Shown here: in pieces, positions 1 through 10,880 of the stretch
How the letters are laid out: the number at the start of each line of letters is the position of its first letter
Position numbering within the stretch: the stretch's first letter is position 1
Source of the DNA: Antedon mediterranea
Lineage: Eukaryota > Echinodermata > Crinoidea > Comatulida > Antedonidae
Reading direction: 5' to 3'
NCBI RefSeq assembly: GCF_964355755.1
Contig: NC_092673.1
Location: 12,839,001 to 12,903,000 of the forward strand
DNA: 64,000 nucleotides
The notes under the pieces: generated by a model
Seen by the model: the letters and a program-made list of their open reading frames with translations, nothing else
Told to the model about the DNA's origin: nothing
Database searches by the model: none
Program-made: the position numbers and the translations under genes

Positions 1-296
1 CTTAAATACGTACCTCATTCTTTGACAAATAACAGGACTCAATTTTGACATTTCCAACTGTTACCTATTTCATTGAATTTATTTATTTTGTATTATCTTC
101 CCAACTTTAACTTAAATGGTTTTTTTTTCTTTTAATTTGTAAAAATCGGTGTTTTGACCCATTTTAAACTATACACAGTGAATGTAAATTAATATTAACT
201 TGGCACCGCATTGGCCTGTTATATTTTTGATATTATAAAAACGTTGGGCATCCTATACGATTATATTAAATGAATGTTATACATTTCTTCTTTCAG

Positions 297-850
297 ATCA
301 AACTGGATGTACGGCATGCGCTTGCGCAAAGTGCATGAAGGTCCCAAACATGCTGGAAACAATTATAACAAATCAAAGAATTATTATGCAGCAGCTAACC
401 ACCCGGTTAGGTTATACTCAACAAGTGCAGCAAGTAGCAGCTCCGCCGACCAATGCCTTACTTGGTGAAACAAATGGTAAAGCTGACAGTAATGGCATTG
501 TTCATATAGGGGGGCTGGTGCCCGTAGCCGAGGAAAAGTACAAAGCCGCAGTTGGCGTTGGCAAAAATAAGTCAGCAACAAAAATGACTAGAAGACTGCT
601 GGACATAATGTTCACACAGGAGGAGCTAGCAGTATCTAATTTGTACGGCTCTAAGAAAATAGAGAATGGCAAACTTGTCACAAGGCCAGCACTAGAAGCG
701 CCACGTTCGCGGGCACTTTTCAGACAAATTGAACAGGAATTTCCTGGTGCCACCTCAGACAATTATTTAGCTTTAAAAGAGGCTGTCAATAGTAAATGCC
801 GAAGAATTAGAGAAATACTTAAAGGTAGTGAAAATGTAACACCAAAATAG
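297..850 (+). CDS. BEN domain protein, 3'-terminal exon (partial gene)
   Basis: The last coding exon of a gene whose 5' part lies off the left edge. A pyrimidine-rich acceptor (TTCTTTCAG) ends at 296, and the frame is open from there to a TAG at 848-850. The visible peptide opens with a Cys-rich stretch and a short Gln-rich helix. After a low-complexity linker comes a BEN-type module, roughly 581-830, with the usual signatures: a Lys-rich start, RRLLDIMFTQEELAVSNLYG, a Pro-Ala-Leu turn, QEFPG, and a closing KCRRIREIL helix. BEN domains are DNA- or protein-binding modules in chromatin repressors and in some DNA viruses and transposons, so a host transcriptional regulator is likely but a domesticated element is possible. 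A poly(A) signal AATAAA lies at 872-877, close behind the stop. An internal ATG at 335 is in frame but follows the acceptor, so I do not treat it as the true start. Confidence 0.7.
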
Positions 851-927
851 TTGGTTGGTTTTGTTTTGTAAAATAAAATATTTTAATTATTATTTGTTCG
901 TATATTGTCATTTATGTTTACTAGGTC

Positions 928-1094
928 TAAAGCTCTATCTACACTATCAAACTTTATGTGACAAAAAAATGTGATGTGCCCATATATGGTAGTGATATGC
1001 ACAAATATGGTAGTGATGTGATGTCAACGTGTCCATATATGGGCACATCACATTTTTTTGTCACATAAAGTTTGATAGTGTAGACGGAGCTTTA
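928..1094. mobile_element. Palindromic MITE (about 60-bp TIRs)
   Basis: The two halves are near-perfect inverted copies. The left begins TAAAGCTCTATCTACACTAT, and the right ends with its complement, one or two bases changed. Between them is a short spacer with degenerate repeats of ATATGGTAGTGATGTG. There is no coding capacity, so this is a non-autonomous foldback or MITE-type element just behind the BEN gene's poly(A) signal. A one-ended relative lies at about 43441. Confidence 0.85.
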
Positions 1095-2000
1095 ATAATA
1101 CTGTTAATGTCTAAAAAATTAACAACGTGAACATAAGATCATAGAACTATTTCAATTTGTGCGTTATTACATTTACTGTGAATTCATTTTTATTTCAACA
1201 ATATTTTTTATGATTTTTTTCTGGTCCCAATACTATCTTTTTTAAATAATTCAGCGAACTGATTCAATTCCCATACAGAATAATATCAATGCCATTAGAA
1301 AATACAAACAATATCTTCAAATTAAACAAAGAAACGGATATCTCCGATCGCTGACAAATAATGATATTATTACAATTATTTGTTTATGTGTACCCAACAA
1401 TCCGGGCGTTTTCCAAAAATCGCAGAAAAGCATCTATTTTAGGGAGGCTTTTACAATGTAACTCTGTTATTATTTATTATTTAAATTGTTATGGCTGTTT
1501 CGGCATTGTTATTTAGTTAGTTGTTTTAAATTCGTAATCATAAGAAACACCGTCGGCATTGATGTAAAATGATCTCAAAATCGTTTTTTTAGTGAACTGC
1601 TAGTGTTAAAAGATAAGGGAAATTGTCAAAAGCTGGCGACCTGGTACTCAGCAGTCCAAACACAAGAGAATTACTTGTCCAAAAAACTTCATTTTTGTAC
1701 GAGGGACAAGAGTTATAATTTGTGATTCGTAATTTTAAAATTTAATTTGATTTAATGTATAGGAATTTTGATACGAGTAAATTCACCCGCTTGTTGTTTG
1801 TGAAGTTTTGACAGGCGTTTATTAAACTATAGGGAACATCTGTCTATCCCCTTCGGCTTATTTGTTACAATTTAAAAACTCACAACTCAGTAAAGTGGTA
1901 CAGTCCTACTGTACATGGTTAATTACGTACCACTGTCTTCAGGCAGATGATTAAGAACATTAAACGTATTGATAATAAATAAAAGGGGATTGTATTGTGT
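1095..2000. other. Non-coding stretch, nothing recognised
   Basis: AT-rich sequence with stops in all frames. I see no exon pair, RNA gene or terminal repeat that I can support. Confidence 0.5.
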
Positions 2001-2029
2001 GCAGGAAAACGGAAGCCAACAGAAATAAT

Positions 2030-2135
2030 ATAGCGCGGCGGCTATACTCGTAACTTGTGAAGGTCCCTAATGATCAGCTTCGGCTGGATGGACCACCCTC
2101 GGTAAAGGTTGTTGAAATAAAAATAAAAAAATAAC
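2030..2135 (+). repeat. LINE-type 3' end with A-rich tail
   Basis: The run GACCACCCTCGGTAAAGG, then GTTGTTGAAATAAAAATAAAA, resembles the 3' UTR end and simple-repeat tail of CR1/L2-like non-LTR elements. No coding part is attached. The family assignment is by resemblance only. Confidence 0.4.
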
Positions 2136-2139
2136 CTAG

Positions 2140-2940
2140 CCTACTTGTTATTTTCAAAACACATTACACGTCGGCGAGGTCCGATGGCATGCGTGACTAG
2201 CGGAACAAACCAAATATTCCTCGCAACAAATATCAAGCTAACAGACCCTTTTCCATCGGGCGAAATCAGTTTATTATCTCCCAGGTTTATGCGTACCACT
2301 TTGTGTCTTTGTTTTGTTTAAATTATTGTTAAATTCACAATTGCAATAGGACTAAAAGGAATGTTTCACTAAAAATGTGCATCATTATAAATTTGGAAAT
2401 CATTATGGCAAAAACGTAAACGGAATGAACTTGACTTAACTAGTGTTAATAAACTTTGAATGTTACCAATTAATTATTGTGTCATTATTGCTTGGCTCGT
2501 TTACGTCAAAATAAAGGAGCTTAAAAAACATGTGGTCTAGGTGTGGGCGTTTTTATTTGATTATGACACCTCTGCACATGCGCATCAATCAAAGCCCTTC
2601 ACCCATGCTGCTGCTGCTAGCTAGCTCACGAAAAACAATAAACAGACAGAAATTATGTTCACCGTACGTACGTAGGCCTTTTTGCCGTTAAAAACACATT
2701 GAGAAACAATAATTTACTATTGTAACATGTTTTATTGGTACAGTAAATAATGTAACTTTTAAAAAAGGTAAATTGAATTAGCTTAATATTAATAAAGTAA
2801 GCCTAGGCCTATCAGTATTTATTTAATTAAAACTAGATTGACACAATCATAGCCTAGCTAGGCCTTCCCTACGTTAGGAGACCGTACCGGGCAGCATTCG
2901 GACCGGTGATTCAAAGCATTTTCAGTGACAACGTGATGAC
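2140..2940. other. Non-coding stretch, nothing recognised
   Basis: No convincing ORF. It contains scattered TAGGCCTA-type motifs and a short CTG/CTAG-rich patch near 2605-2630. Confidence 0.45.
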
Positions 2941-3185
2941 TTTAAAAATATGTTTTCAGGAAACCGGACTTTCGAAAAACCGGAAAATATATGCCCGCCC
3001 AAGGGTGTCCGGTATTGGGAGAGTTGACTGTATTAAGTTATTATTATTGAGTGATTGATGATGAACATATTTTTTCGGCCTGATTTTTTTCAAAAATCGC
3101 ATAGTCGGAGTATAAGTTGACCATCGATTTCGCAATTAAAATTTTCCCACAAAGTCTCGACCTATACTATGGAAAATACGGTAGA
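2941..3185. repeat. Remnants of DNA-transposon ends
   Basis: Around 3005-3035 the sequence GTCCGGTATTGGGAGAGTTG resembles the end of pogo/Tigger-like MITEs. From about 3100 to 3182, a diverged inverted pair (AGTCGGAGTATAAGTTGACC and a half ending TATGGAAAATACGGTA) looks like a second short MITE. The superfamily cannot be decided by eye. Confidence 0.35.
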
Positions 3186-3239
3186 TGAACTTGCACATGA
3201 AAAATGAAGAAACATTTTAATTCATCCATGTATTTGGCC

Positions 3240-4235
3240 AAAATGGAAAGACCATTCTCTGACATCTTACACTTACAGTATATCTTATATTGCTACAAAA
3301 CAAAAAAAAGCAAGTCTAGGCGAAACATACACAAATGACAAGACAGCAAAACAATTTATTAAACATATTGCAGGTGTTTATGAAGACAACCTGAAAGAGC
3401 AAATGCATGGACGTCACTATTTTAGTATACTGTCTGATGGTAGCACGGATAGAACTGAATCTGAGAAAGAAATCGTTTATCTGCGGTTTGTGAAGGATTT
3501 CTATCCAACCATTGTTTTTTTAAAACTGATTGACGTAAAGAATGCAAGGGCCGATGGAGTCTTAGCTGCAATAGATAAAGTGTTTCTTTCATATGGCTTC
3601 ACATCGGATGAGTACAGAAAAAAACTTGTTGGGTTTGGAGCAGATGGTGCTGCAGTAAATCTTGGCAGAAATCGGAGTGTCAGCACACTACTAAAGGAAA
3701 GCTCGCTCTGGATGATTAGCATTCACTGCATGGCCCACAGATTGGAGTTGGCAATGAATGATATTTATACATATATGGACAAAGTCATTGACACTTTACC
3801 ATCGATATATTATTTCTACCAGAACTCTGAAAAGCGTGTTCGAGAAGTTACAGAACTGGCTTCAATAATAGACGAGTACTTCAGTACACCAGGAAAAGCT
3901 AATGGCACACGGTGGGTGGCATACAAAACAAAAGTAAGATAGAGCTGGGAAATGTTTACTCTATACTTTGAACAATATGCAACAGATAATGCCAATAAAG
4001 CAGAAGACCGGGCGAAAGAAACTCACATCTCAAAGATCTTCATCATCTAAAAATGTGGCAAAGAATTTCTTTGGAGTATAAAGAGTTGCATGAATATAGT
4101 CATATTTTAAAGATTATTCATCTGACATCTGCCTACCCTCTCTTAACATCATGCTGTGAGAGAGGTTTCAGTTGCATGAAAAGAATAAAGAGTGATTGGC
4201 ACACTTGATCAATTGATAAGATTGTACATGACAAT
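3240..4235 (+). pseudogene. hAT transposase remnant (DUF4371/ZNF862-like type)
   Basis: A long open piece at 3403-3942 carries hAT transposase blocks in order: an LSDGSTDRT acidic block, VGFGADGAAVNLG, HCMAHRLELA and GTRWVAYKTK. In-frame coding continues upstream to about 3310. After a stop and frame changes, about 4035-4235 encodes the C-terminal dimerisation segment (SAYPLLTSCCERGFSCMKRI, then KSDW and, in another frame, GTLDQLIRLY). Known families place these blocks several hundred residues apart, so the middle of the catalytic region is deleted. Stops and shifts show that it is dead. I saw no flanking 8-bp duplication. Confidence 0.75.
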
Positions 4236-4395
4236 GGAGGATGCTATGGCGAATTTTATAAAAAATAATATTTTAAACAAAATTAAAGAAATTAGTTGGT
4301 ATTCGGTATGCATTGATGAAAGCACCGATGTTTCTGTCACACAAAGTGTCATACAGTACAGGACAGAATTATTGCAAAAATCCCAACGCATTCAA
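4236..4395 (+). pseudogene. Second hAT transposase fragment
   Basis: The frame continues directly from the first hAT tail into a different hAT region: KNNILNKIKEISWYSVCIDE then STDVSVTQSVIQYR. The DESTD block, with the first catalytic-type acidic residues, normally comes early in the protein. A 5' region therefore follows a 3' region, which suggests two head-to-tail copies or a rearrangement. Confidence 0.6.
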
Positions 4396-4566
4396 CATGT
4401 TGTCGTTGCGTTGCGATGGGCTTTCAACGTATAGTTGTTTATTCAACGAAAGTCATTATCAGCATGTCAAGTAAACAATGAGTTATTTCAACGCTAGCTA
4501 CTGCTGCACTAGACTGACCGATTGCACGCTTAAACGATCAATAACAACAACAGGCAAAATACCTAC

Positions 4567-4987
4567 CGGCAGTCACAAGACATAAAGGACGAAAACAAAC
4601 AGCTACGAGAACTACTGGACAAGAAAACAAACGAAATCGCACCAACCAACAGGTATCTGACATTATGGCAACACTTCAACAACAAACTACCATCAGACAA
4701 CAACAGCCACAAACAGCACAAAACCAATAACCACCATTGAACAATGACCCACATCAAATACCACAGGACTTACGACGACGACTACTTAGCTTTACTGACG
4801 ACCGACTAAAGATGGCACGACTATTGACTGAATACTACTTTACCGAGGAAGAAAGACGCAATTGCAACACATCAGGACGAAACGGCGCTGCTCGACTCGA
4901 CGTGACTAGACTGGACTACATTAAGACTGAAGTGTTTAACTTAGCTCCTGCCCCTGTTGCAGAAATGAATATCAGATGGAAAAAATG
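4567..4987 (+). pseudogene. BEN-like ORF, left part, interrupted by a transposon
   Basis: Frame 1 (4567-4737) reads a short coiled coil (RQSQDIKDENKQLRELLDKK). One base out of frame, 4737-4987 reads ARLLTEYYFTEEERRN, then SGRNGAARLDVTRLDYIKTE and ends RWKK. This fits the BEN pattern: a helix with LL..yFT.eE, a Gly-rich turn, then a Leu-Asp...IK helix. The ORF stops at the edge of the TIR element that starts at 4988, and its missing C-terminus is found beyond that element at 7314-7377. It differs from the BEN gene at the left edge. The frame change at about 4735 means it is probably broken even without the insertion. Confidence 0.5.
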
Positions 4988-7308
4988 AGGCGCTCCAGCT
5001 CAAAAGCGGCGCTGTGTCGCAATAGACCAACCTATGTAATAACTATCACAAAGTTCAATTTCAGCGAATTTGAAAAAATTTTCAATTTTATTTTTTTTAC
5101 ATAATATGAATTATTGATATGTGTTTTACCTACCCACGAAGTCTTATTATGAACCAATAAATATAAATGTGTTAAATTCCGTAATCTTTGAAGTGTGTTT
5201 CTTTTAAAATATCTGAAAACAAAAATGTACAGTGCCCGAACGACAATAAAATACTCCATTTTTCGCTAGAAGTATCATCGGCTTTCTCCTTCACAAACTC
5301 CGCCATGTTTGGTATCGGCAGAAAGCTTAGATTTTATTCTATCTAACCCTGCCCTTGATTCGTTGGATAAATATTATTCTAACCAATGAAACATCGTCTT
5401 ATTGCCGTCTTGTTGTTGCTATCTTGCCCAAACAAATCTGTAAAAACTACGTTGCTGATTGGTCAATTTTCATTACATCATTACTGAGCATGCGCATTTG
5501 CTATGTTTACGCTTCGATCTGGCTACCGTGCCTGCGCGAAGTAGATCGAACAACACATGTTCCAGGAAAATTCTCACGACGAAAACATACTTTATTCATC
5601 TAGCGAGCGATAACTATTATTTATATTACTGATTTTTCGCAATACGTTCGTAATGTCTCGGAAGGACCCGCCTAAGGAAATTCTAGATGCGTTAAATGGT
5701 GCCAATGATTTTGGTTTTAATAATGAGGATGCTGAAGTAATCTCAACAAACTCATGATGACCAACTAGCTAGTAGTAGGGCCCTAGTCTCTAGATAGGCC
5801 TCCTACCTCCTAGCCTAGGTCTACTACTTTTTGCTGACGATGACGAAGTGGAGAATGGCCATCCTAGGCCCGTTATCCAGAGGGTAGACGTCCTTAGATG
5901 TAATGAAATGCCTCTGTAAGTACATTTTATTTTTTCTTGTATGTAAACTAAAATCCGTCTTGTCACATTAAATGTTAAATATCACTATGGTATGAAGAAA
6001 TGATATAACTTTAACTTTATATTATTAATATTACTAGGCTAGGCCTATGGTCTACTATACTAAATTCAATAAATTAGTTGAGGTAAAATAAAGTCAACTT
6101 AGGCCTAGGCTTAGGCTAATTAAAAATGTCAATAAGCAAATTTGATTTTTACAAATACATTCATGCTTGTTTGTTAAATTAAACTGACTGTATTTGTTTT
6201 TCTTTAGTTGTGACAAAACTGCAGATTGGTGTAACATTCAAAATGATGAAGAACTGCAGAAAATCCGATCATTCAAACGCTGCAGATGTGGTAACGGACC
6301 CGACAAAAACGTTTGCCTAAAACAATTTGAGGAAGAATTTATGTATGGTGTATTACAAGGAGTATATTGATACGCCAGAACAAAGCCTACAGTTGCTCAA
6401 GAATGAAAACATACCTCCACTTATTTTACCTGAACCCATTCCATACCCTGGTTTATCATTTAAAAGGCAATCATACCTCTATGACTCGGTACGAGAGTTT
6501 TGTAAATTTGAGGCAAGGGATATTGTGTGTCCCGCTCCAAGCGAGTAGAGGTCCTGTCGCAATATATTGTTGTAGAGTTAAAAATATTGTTTAGCAATTT
6601 ATTTATTTGCAATAAAATTAATATAGATTTTAAGTGACAGTTGCGGCAATTTTAACTGGTCAAATATTTTAATTTTTATTTGTTTTGTATTTATATTTTA
6701 ATGTGCAATCTATTCACTTTTCTATTAAATGAAATTTTTTGATGATCATCTCATACTGGTTTAACTTTTTTAACAGGGCAATAACTTTAATAGCAATTTA
6801 TTAATATACTTTTATTTATACTTTTATTTTATACTTTCACTTAATACAGTAATTCAAAAATGTGTATATAAATTTTCTCAGTGTCATGCTTTGTCGACTT
6901 TCATTTTGTTGGCATTCAGTTGAGAAAATACTGGTTTTGAAAATGATAATGTTGAAATAAATTAATGATTTTAACAACTAATGTTCTTTATTGTATTGTT
7001 ATTGTGTGTGCAAAATTTCTTTAGAATCAGACAATGGGAACTTTACTGTTGCTATGGTGTTTTGACTGTCCTTTTCCAAAACCAGCACAGTTTACGCTCT
7101 GTTGATTTCAAAGTCATTTTCCTCTAAAACCTGGATTTCCTTTTAGTGAAAGTGCTGTTTAGTTTTTGGCTTATAACTTTGGATAGGTTCAACTAAATTT
7201 AATGTATGATATATCATTGTAAAGCTTAATATGCAAAGAATATGAATTTATAAAAAGATAGGAATTTAAAAATTTGATCTGGATGCTGATTTTGAGCTGG
7301 AGCGCCTC
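4988..7308. mobile_element. 2.3-kb TIR DNA transposon inserted in the BEN-like ORF
   Basis: The left end reads AGGCGCTCCAGCTCAAAA and the right end is its exact complement, TTTTGAGCTGGAGCGCCT. The pentamer AAATG flanks both sides (4983-4987 and 7309-7313), consistent with a target-site duplication, although the neighbouring A-run leaves its exact length uncertain. The host reading frame resumes exactly after one copy of the duplication. The interior is AT-rich, with one small intron-bearing coding remnant (5653-6549). I cannot assign a superfamily. Confidence 0.7.
5653..6549 (+). pseudogene. Cys-rich hypothetical protein remnant inside the TIR element
   Basis: A short ORF begins at an ATG at 5653 (MSRKDPPKEILDALNGANDF) and stops near 5757. 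A second open block runs to a consensus donor, CT|GTAAGT, at 5916. It joins in phase to an acceptor (TTCTTTAG) at 6207. The joined frame reads NEMPLCDKTADWC and then CRCGNGPDKNVCLKQFEEEF, before stopping at about 6371. A +1 neighbour frame from 6327 continues with YIDTPEQSLQLLKNENIPPL and ends at 6549. The C.C......C spacing suggests a small metal-binding motif. I do not recognise the family. The frame breaks indicate decay. Confidence 0.35.
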
Positions 7309-7313
7309 AAATG

Positions 7314-7377
7314 CCTTAAGTCAATTGATTCAGCACGTAGACAAATTAAATTTAAACAGAGACACCAACGAGAGTAG
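7314..7377 (+). pseudogene. BEN-like ORF, right part
   Basis: After the element and one copy of AAATG, the frame of the left part resumes as CLKSIDSARRQIKFKQRHQR and ends at TAG 7375-7377. Trp-x-x-Cys followed by a basic helix is what a BEN domain has at its end. This supports the view that 4567-4987 and 7314-7377 were once continuous. Confidence 0.5.
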
Positions 7378-7753
7378 GCCTAGATTTAACTATTGTAATT
7401 GTACTATTTTAAAATGTTTAATATTAATGTTTATTTAATGTGCTTAACATAGAATGTTTTAAATGTGTCTAAATTGTTTAATTTAACTTGATTAATAAAT
7501 GTGATAAATTCCAAATAAAATGTTATTTAACCTGTATTAATTTAAATTTCGACTACGAAACAAAGAACTTTCTTTGCCATTGTTAGCCTTTGTTTTGATT
7601 GCTTTCGTTTGTTTTCTATGTCTTTGATTTATAAATAAATAAAATCAATTGCAGTTATAGTTTGGCTTTTTGTTTTATACTTTATTATACAATATATATA
7701 ATAGCATGATTGAAATCATGAATTTAATAATACAGTACACATTAAAATATGGA
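7378..7753. other. Non-coding stretch, nothing recognised
   Basis: AT-rich. There are AATAAA-type signals near 7491 and 7514 that could have served the BEN-like ORF. Confidence 0.4.
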
Positions 7754-8724
7754 TCATACCACAGTAAATATGTACAGCATAAAACTTAACTTACTATAAT
7801 TTCCAAAGATAAATGGCAACAACGTGAGGACGTCCTCCGTCCGGAATTCCAAAGGCTTCCAGTAGTTAGTCCTGGACGGGTCCAGGTTCTGGTCCTCGCG
7901 AACCCGCTTCTTCGCTGCCTCCGGGATGTTCGGCGCCGCGACGTACAGATCAAATTGCTTCTGCAGCACCGGAAAAGCAGATGAAAGGCTATAAGGCATA
8001 GGCCTACGTATCTTGGGCTCCTTAGCGACAAGCTCTACACGTTCCACGAGTTCTGGATCGAGGGGCGTAACCGGTCATGAAGATACCTTCTTAAAGGGCG
8101 TGCACACGCCAAAAGTAGAAAATCACTTAGAAGATGGAGTATGCTTTGGCTCACGATACGTAAAATCGACGCCGAGAAAGGACAGCACCGCGGGGACCGT
8201 CCTTCCTCCTCTGGCCCGGCCTGCTCTCTTAAACTATCTCTATCATCGTCAGAGAGCGAGGCCATTGTCCTGTCACTATCGTAATCCCTTTGCCGAACGG
8301 ACGAACAATCGAAAAACGAGGTCTGCTGTGGGCCAACATCGATGTACGGAATATGGGGAGGAGGTCTATTCTGAGAGGGTACCTCAGGCTCATCCTTCGG
8401 CAGAGCTCTCACGGCTGCAACAATGGCTTGCTGTAGCGCCGGGGAAAGCTCATTCACCCCCGGGACAGCAGAGGTCGCAGGCATATCTGGAAGGCTGACT
8501 TCCGGCGCAACGACAGGAGGGCCTACCGTATTGGCGGTACTCACCTCCGGGGGTGGTACAGTTTCCGTGCGCTCTCTAGGTTTTGAAAGCGATTCAAACT
8601 TGGACACAGAGGTCGCACGGAGATAATTCGCTACACGTGCGGCAGTTTATGCATTCCAAGTGGCGGTCCCACTTTATGGTAGAGTGGGGACCCTTACATC
8701 TAATACACTCCTGCTTAGGCATGG
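7754..8724 (-). pseudogene. Retroelement gag-like protein remnant
   Basis: Read on the - strand from about 8721. First comes a short Cys-rich start, MPKQECIRCKGPHSTIKWDR, then CINCRTC and CDLC, a zinc-ribbon-like pattern. One base out of frame, 8607-8035 gives a Pro-rich, acidic linker (PPPEVSTANTVGPPVV, SLSDDDRDSL). Then 8047-7754, in another frame, gives RPMPYSLSSAFPVLQKQFDL and a Leu-rich block ending EFRTEDVLTLLPFIF. At least two frame changes break it. The region is clearly GC-richer than its surroundings, which marks it as inserted. The layout (Cys-rich head, disordered linker, helical block) resembles gag-like proteins of DIRS or related retroelements, but no polymerase is attached and the class is inference. 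Confidence 0.45.
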
Positions 8725-9523
8725 TGAACTAGCAGACCTACTCCTACCCACTAGCCTAACGAAAAACCACAGTTTAGCCTTCAAGTGTTTCTATCCAGGT
8801 GTTACACACTGGATAACGGCTTGCAACGTATCAGTTTTTAACTCTTGGCAGCTAGCCAAGGATAACGGTTTTAAACGTATCAAATTACAAGATAACGACT
8901 ATTTGCTAAGTGCTGTCACGTAACGTGATATCCTTATCTTAGTTACTACACTTAGCTTCGTTTTCTATTCTTCTCTTCTAGTCTACTGTAAGTCTTTATT
9001 GTTAATTCCTCATTAATTCCAGGAATGTATTCAATAGAAGTTTGTACACAACGACGTTACGAAAAGAAATGATAGTGGGCGTGTCTCACTTGAGGGCGTC
9101 CTGGTGGTGGACTGGTCCATTATCGGACGGGGGTGCGGGAAAATTAATTTTATTAATGTTCTTCTTTTCGTAATGTTTACCTCTCGTCGGAGAGAGAGGC
9201 TTATGTTGGTTTATCCATCTCTCATCACCCCACAAAGTATAAGTGCATGCATGTTCCACATTATAGACGACGTATGAATAGATGGAACCAACAACCGAGA
9301 TGAAAATAACGCATGCAATGTCCATTGAAAAATTAGGTTCAATAAGTATAAATTCTAATATTCCCGACCTCAAAATAATTAGTGTTATGTACTGTATTTA
9401 GCTTCCTAGAATTTCGTCCACCCCTCTAAACGTGTTTCCAACATCGAATGAAAAACAAGGTGACCGACTTCATTGCAAAATAATATTCTCGAGTTCAAGT
9501 TAATTAGTGTTATGTGTATTAAT
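8725..9523. repeat. Non-coding stretch with diverged tandem repeat
   Basis: No gene. From about 9290 to 9500 two diverged copies of a roughly 110-bp unit share TAATTAGTGTTATGT and a block like ATTCATTGCAAAAT. A third, partial copy lies at about 10905-10990, on the other side of the LINE. Confidence 0.4.
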
Positions 9524-10880
9524 TTTTTTTTTTTTTCTTATGTAGGTTCAACCCACTTTTATTTCTTCATCAATAAAGTGTTCGTTTACAATGCATTGCA
9601 CTTGATTAATGTAATATTATAATACAGTACAATTGAAATTAAATAACTTTCAATAAATACCTCTTATATCTTACTCCTACCATATATAACAGTAAGGAAA
9701 GAAGAAGAAAAAAACAATATTTTCCTCTATTTTATATAATTTTACATTACAGTTTTTATCTCTTTCAGGCAATCAGAAAAAATAGTTATATTTTACTTTA
9801 CCTAAATATCAATTTTATAAACGTTAATTTTATACCTTGCTAAATTGTTCCGGTCCATATCTGACATTTGTTTTGCCTTTTCTTTATTTATTAAAAACTC
9901 ACTATTGATTATAACTTCTAACTCAGCAGTAAAAATTAACCATGGACATTTTTTTACAAGACCAAGTCTATGACTGACTTTACTTTTATAAATGCAGAAA
10001 GTTAAAATGGAAAATATTTCATTAATTTTAACATCATATTTTCTCCCATGTAACTTCCTGAGTAAATGCAAAACAAGTTTTCAGCATAGCGCAACATTTT
10101 ACCCAGCAGTTTTTTACTTCTTTGCATGTAAATAACATACTTTTCTATATTCAACCTCCTCATTACAATATTCACAATAATTGCAGTTGGACAAATTCCA
10201 TAATTTTAGCTTACACTTAGTTTGTAAAATTCTATGTAGCAACTTAAAATTTAAAAAAGCCACCCTTTTTATGTGTAACATATTCTTAACTTTGTTTTTC
10301 CAACATAGATTCCAGTCTATTAAACAATTTTAAAGTTGGTTTTCCCATTTATATTGTGTTTTTGGTATGCACGCTTTATAAGCTACATCGGTAAAAGTGG
10401 AATAGAATTGTTTGACAGTTGTATAATTTGAAGTAACATTAACATTTTTCTCTATTGTATCAACCTCTTTATGTATAAAACAATAGGGTTTCTCAACCAC
10501 TATAACTTTCCAGCTTCTCGGAATAGCGTCAATTAGTGCCATATATATTAGAAATGCATAATTCCCTTTCTTTTAAACAGAGGAGTTAATTCATTAATAT
10601 GCTTAAATCTAGACTTAACCATAATATCTCCTACTGTTTTTATACCTGAAAGATTTACAGAATAGTGATTTTTTGTTATGCATGGCATATACTGTATATA
10701 TTATTTCACATATACATTGAGGTTTTTTTACATAAATATTATTAAACCATATGCAGGATTTAAGCATATTTATATAGAATTTATTTACATAATTTGAGTG
10801 CATTATGCTTTTCAAAGTTTGCTTCTGTCATACTTAATGTATAATCAATATATATATATTGATATAGATTGTATAATGGA
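9524..10880 (-). mobile_element. LINE 3' half (Tx1/L1-like) with poly(A)
   Basis: On the - strand, broken ORFs (10815-10615, 10542-10330, 10260-10080, 10071-9802) together give the downstream part of a LINE ORF2. They include a reverse-transcriptase zinc-binding region reading FKLLHRILQTKCKLKLWNLS followed by CNYCEYCNEEVENIEKYV, and a helical tail. The C..C and H/Y spacing matches the zf-RVT module of L1/Tx1-type elements. The + strand T-run at 9524-9538 is the element's poly(A) tail. The polymerase core is missing or unreadable, so this is a 5'-truncated, decayed copy. Confidence 0.6.
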
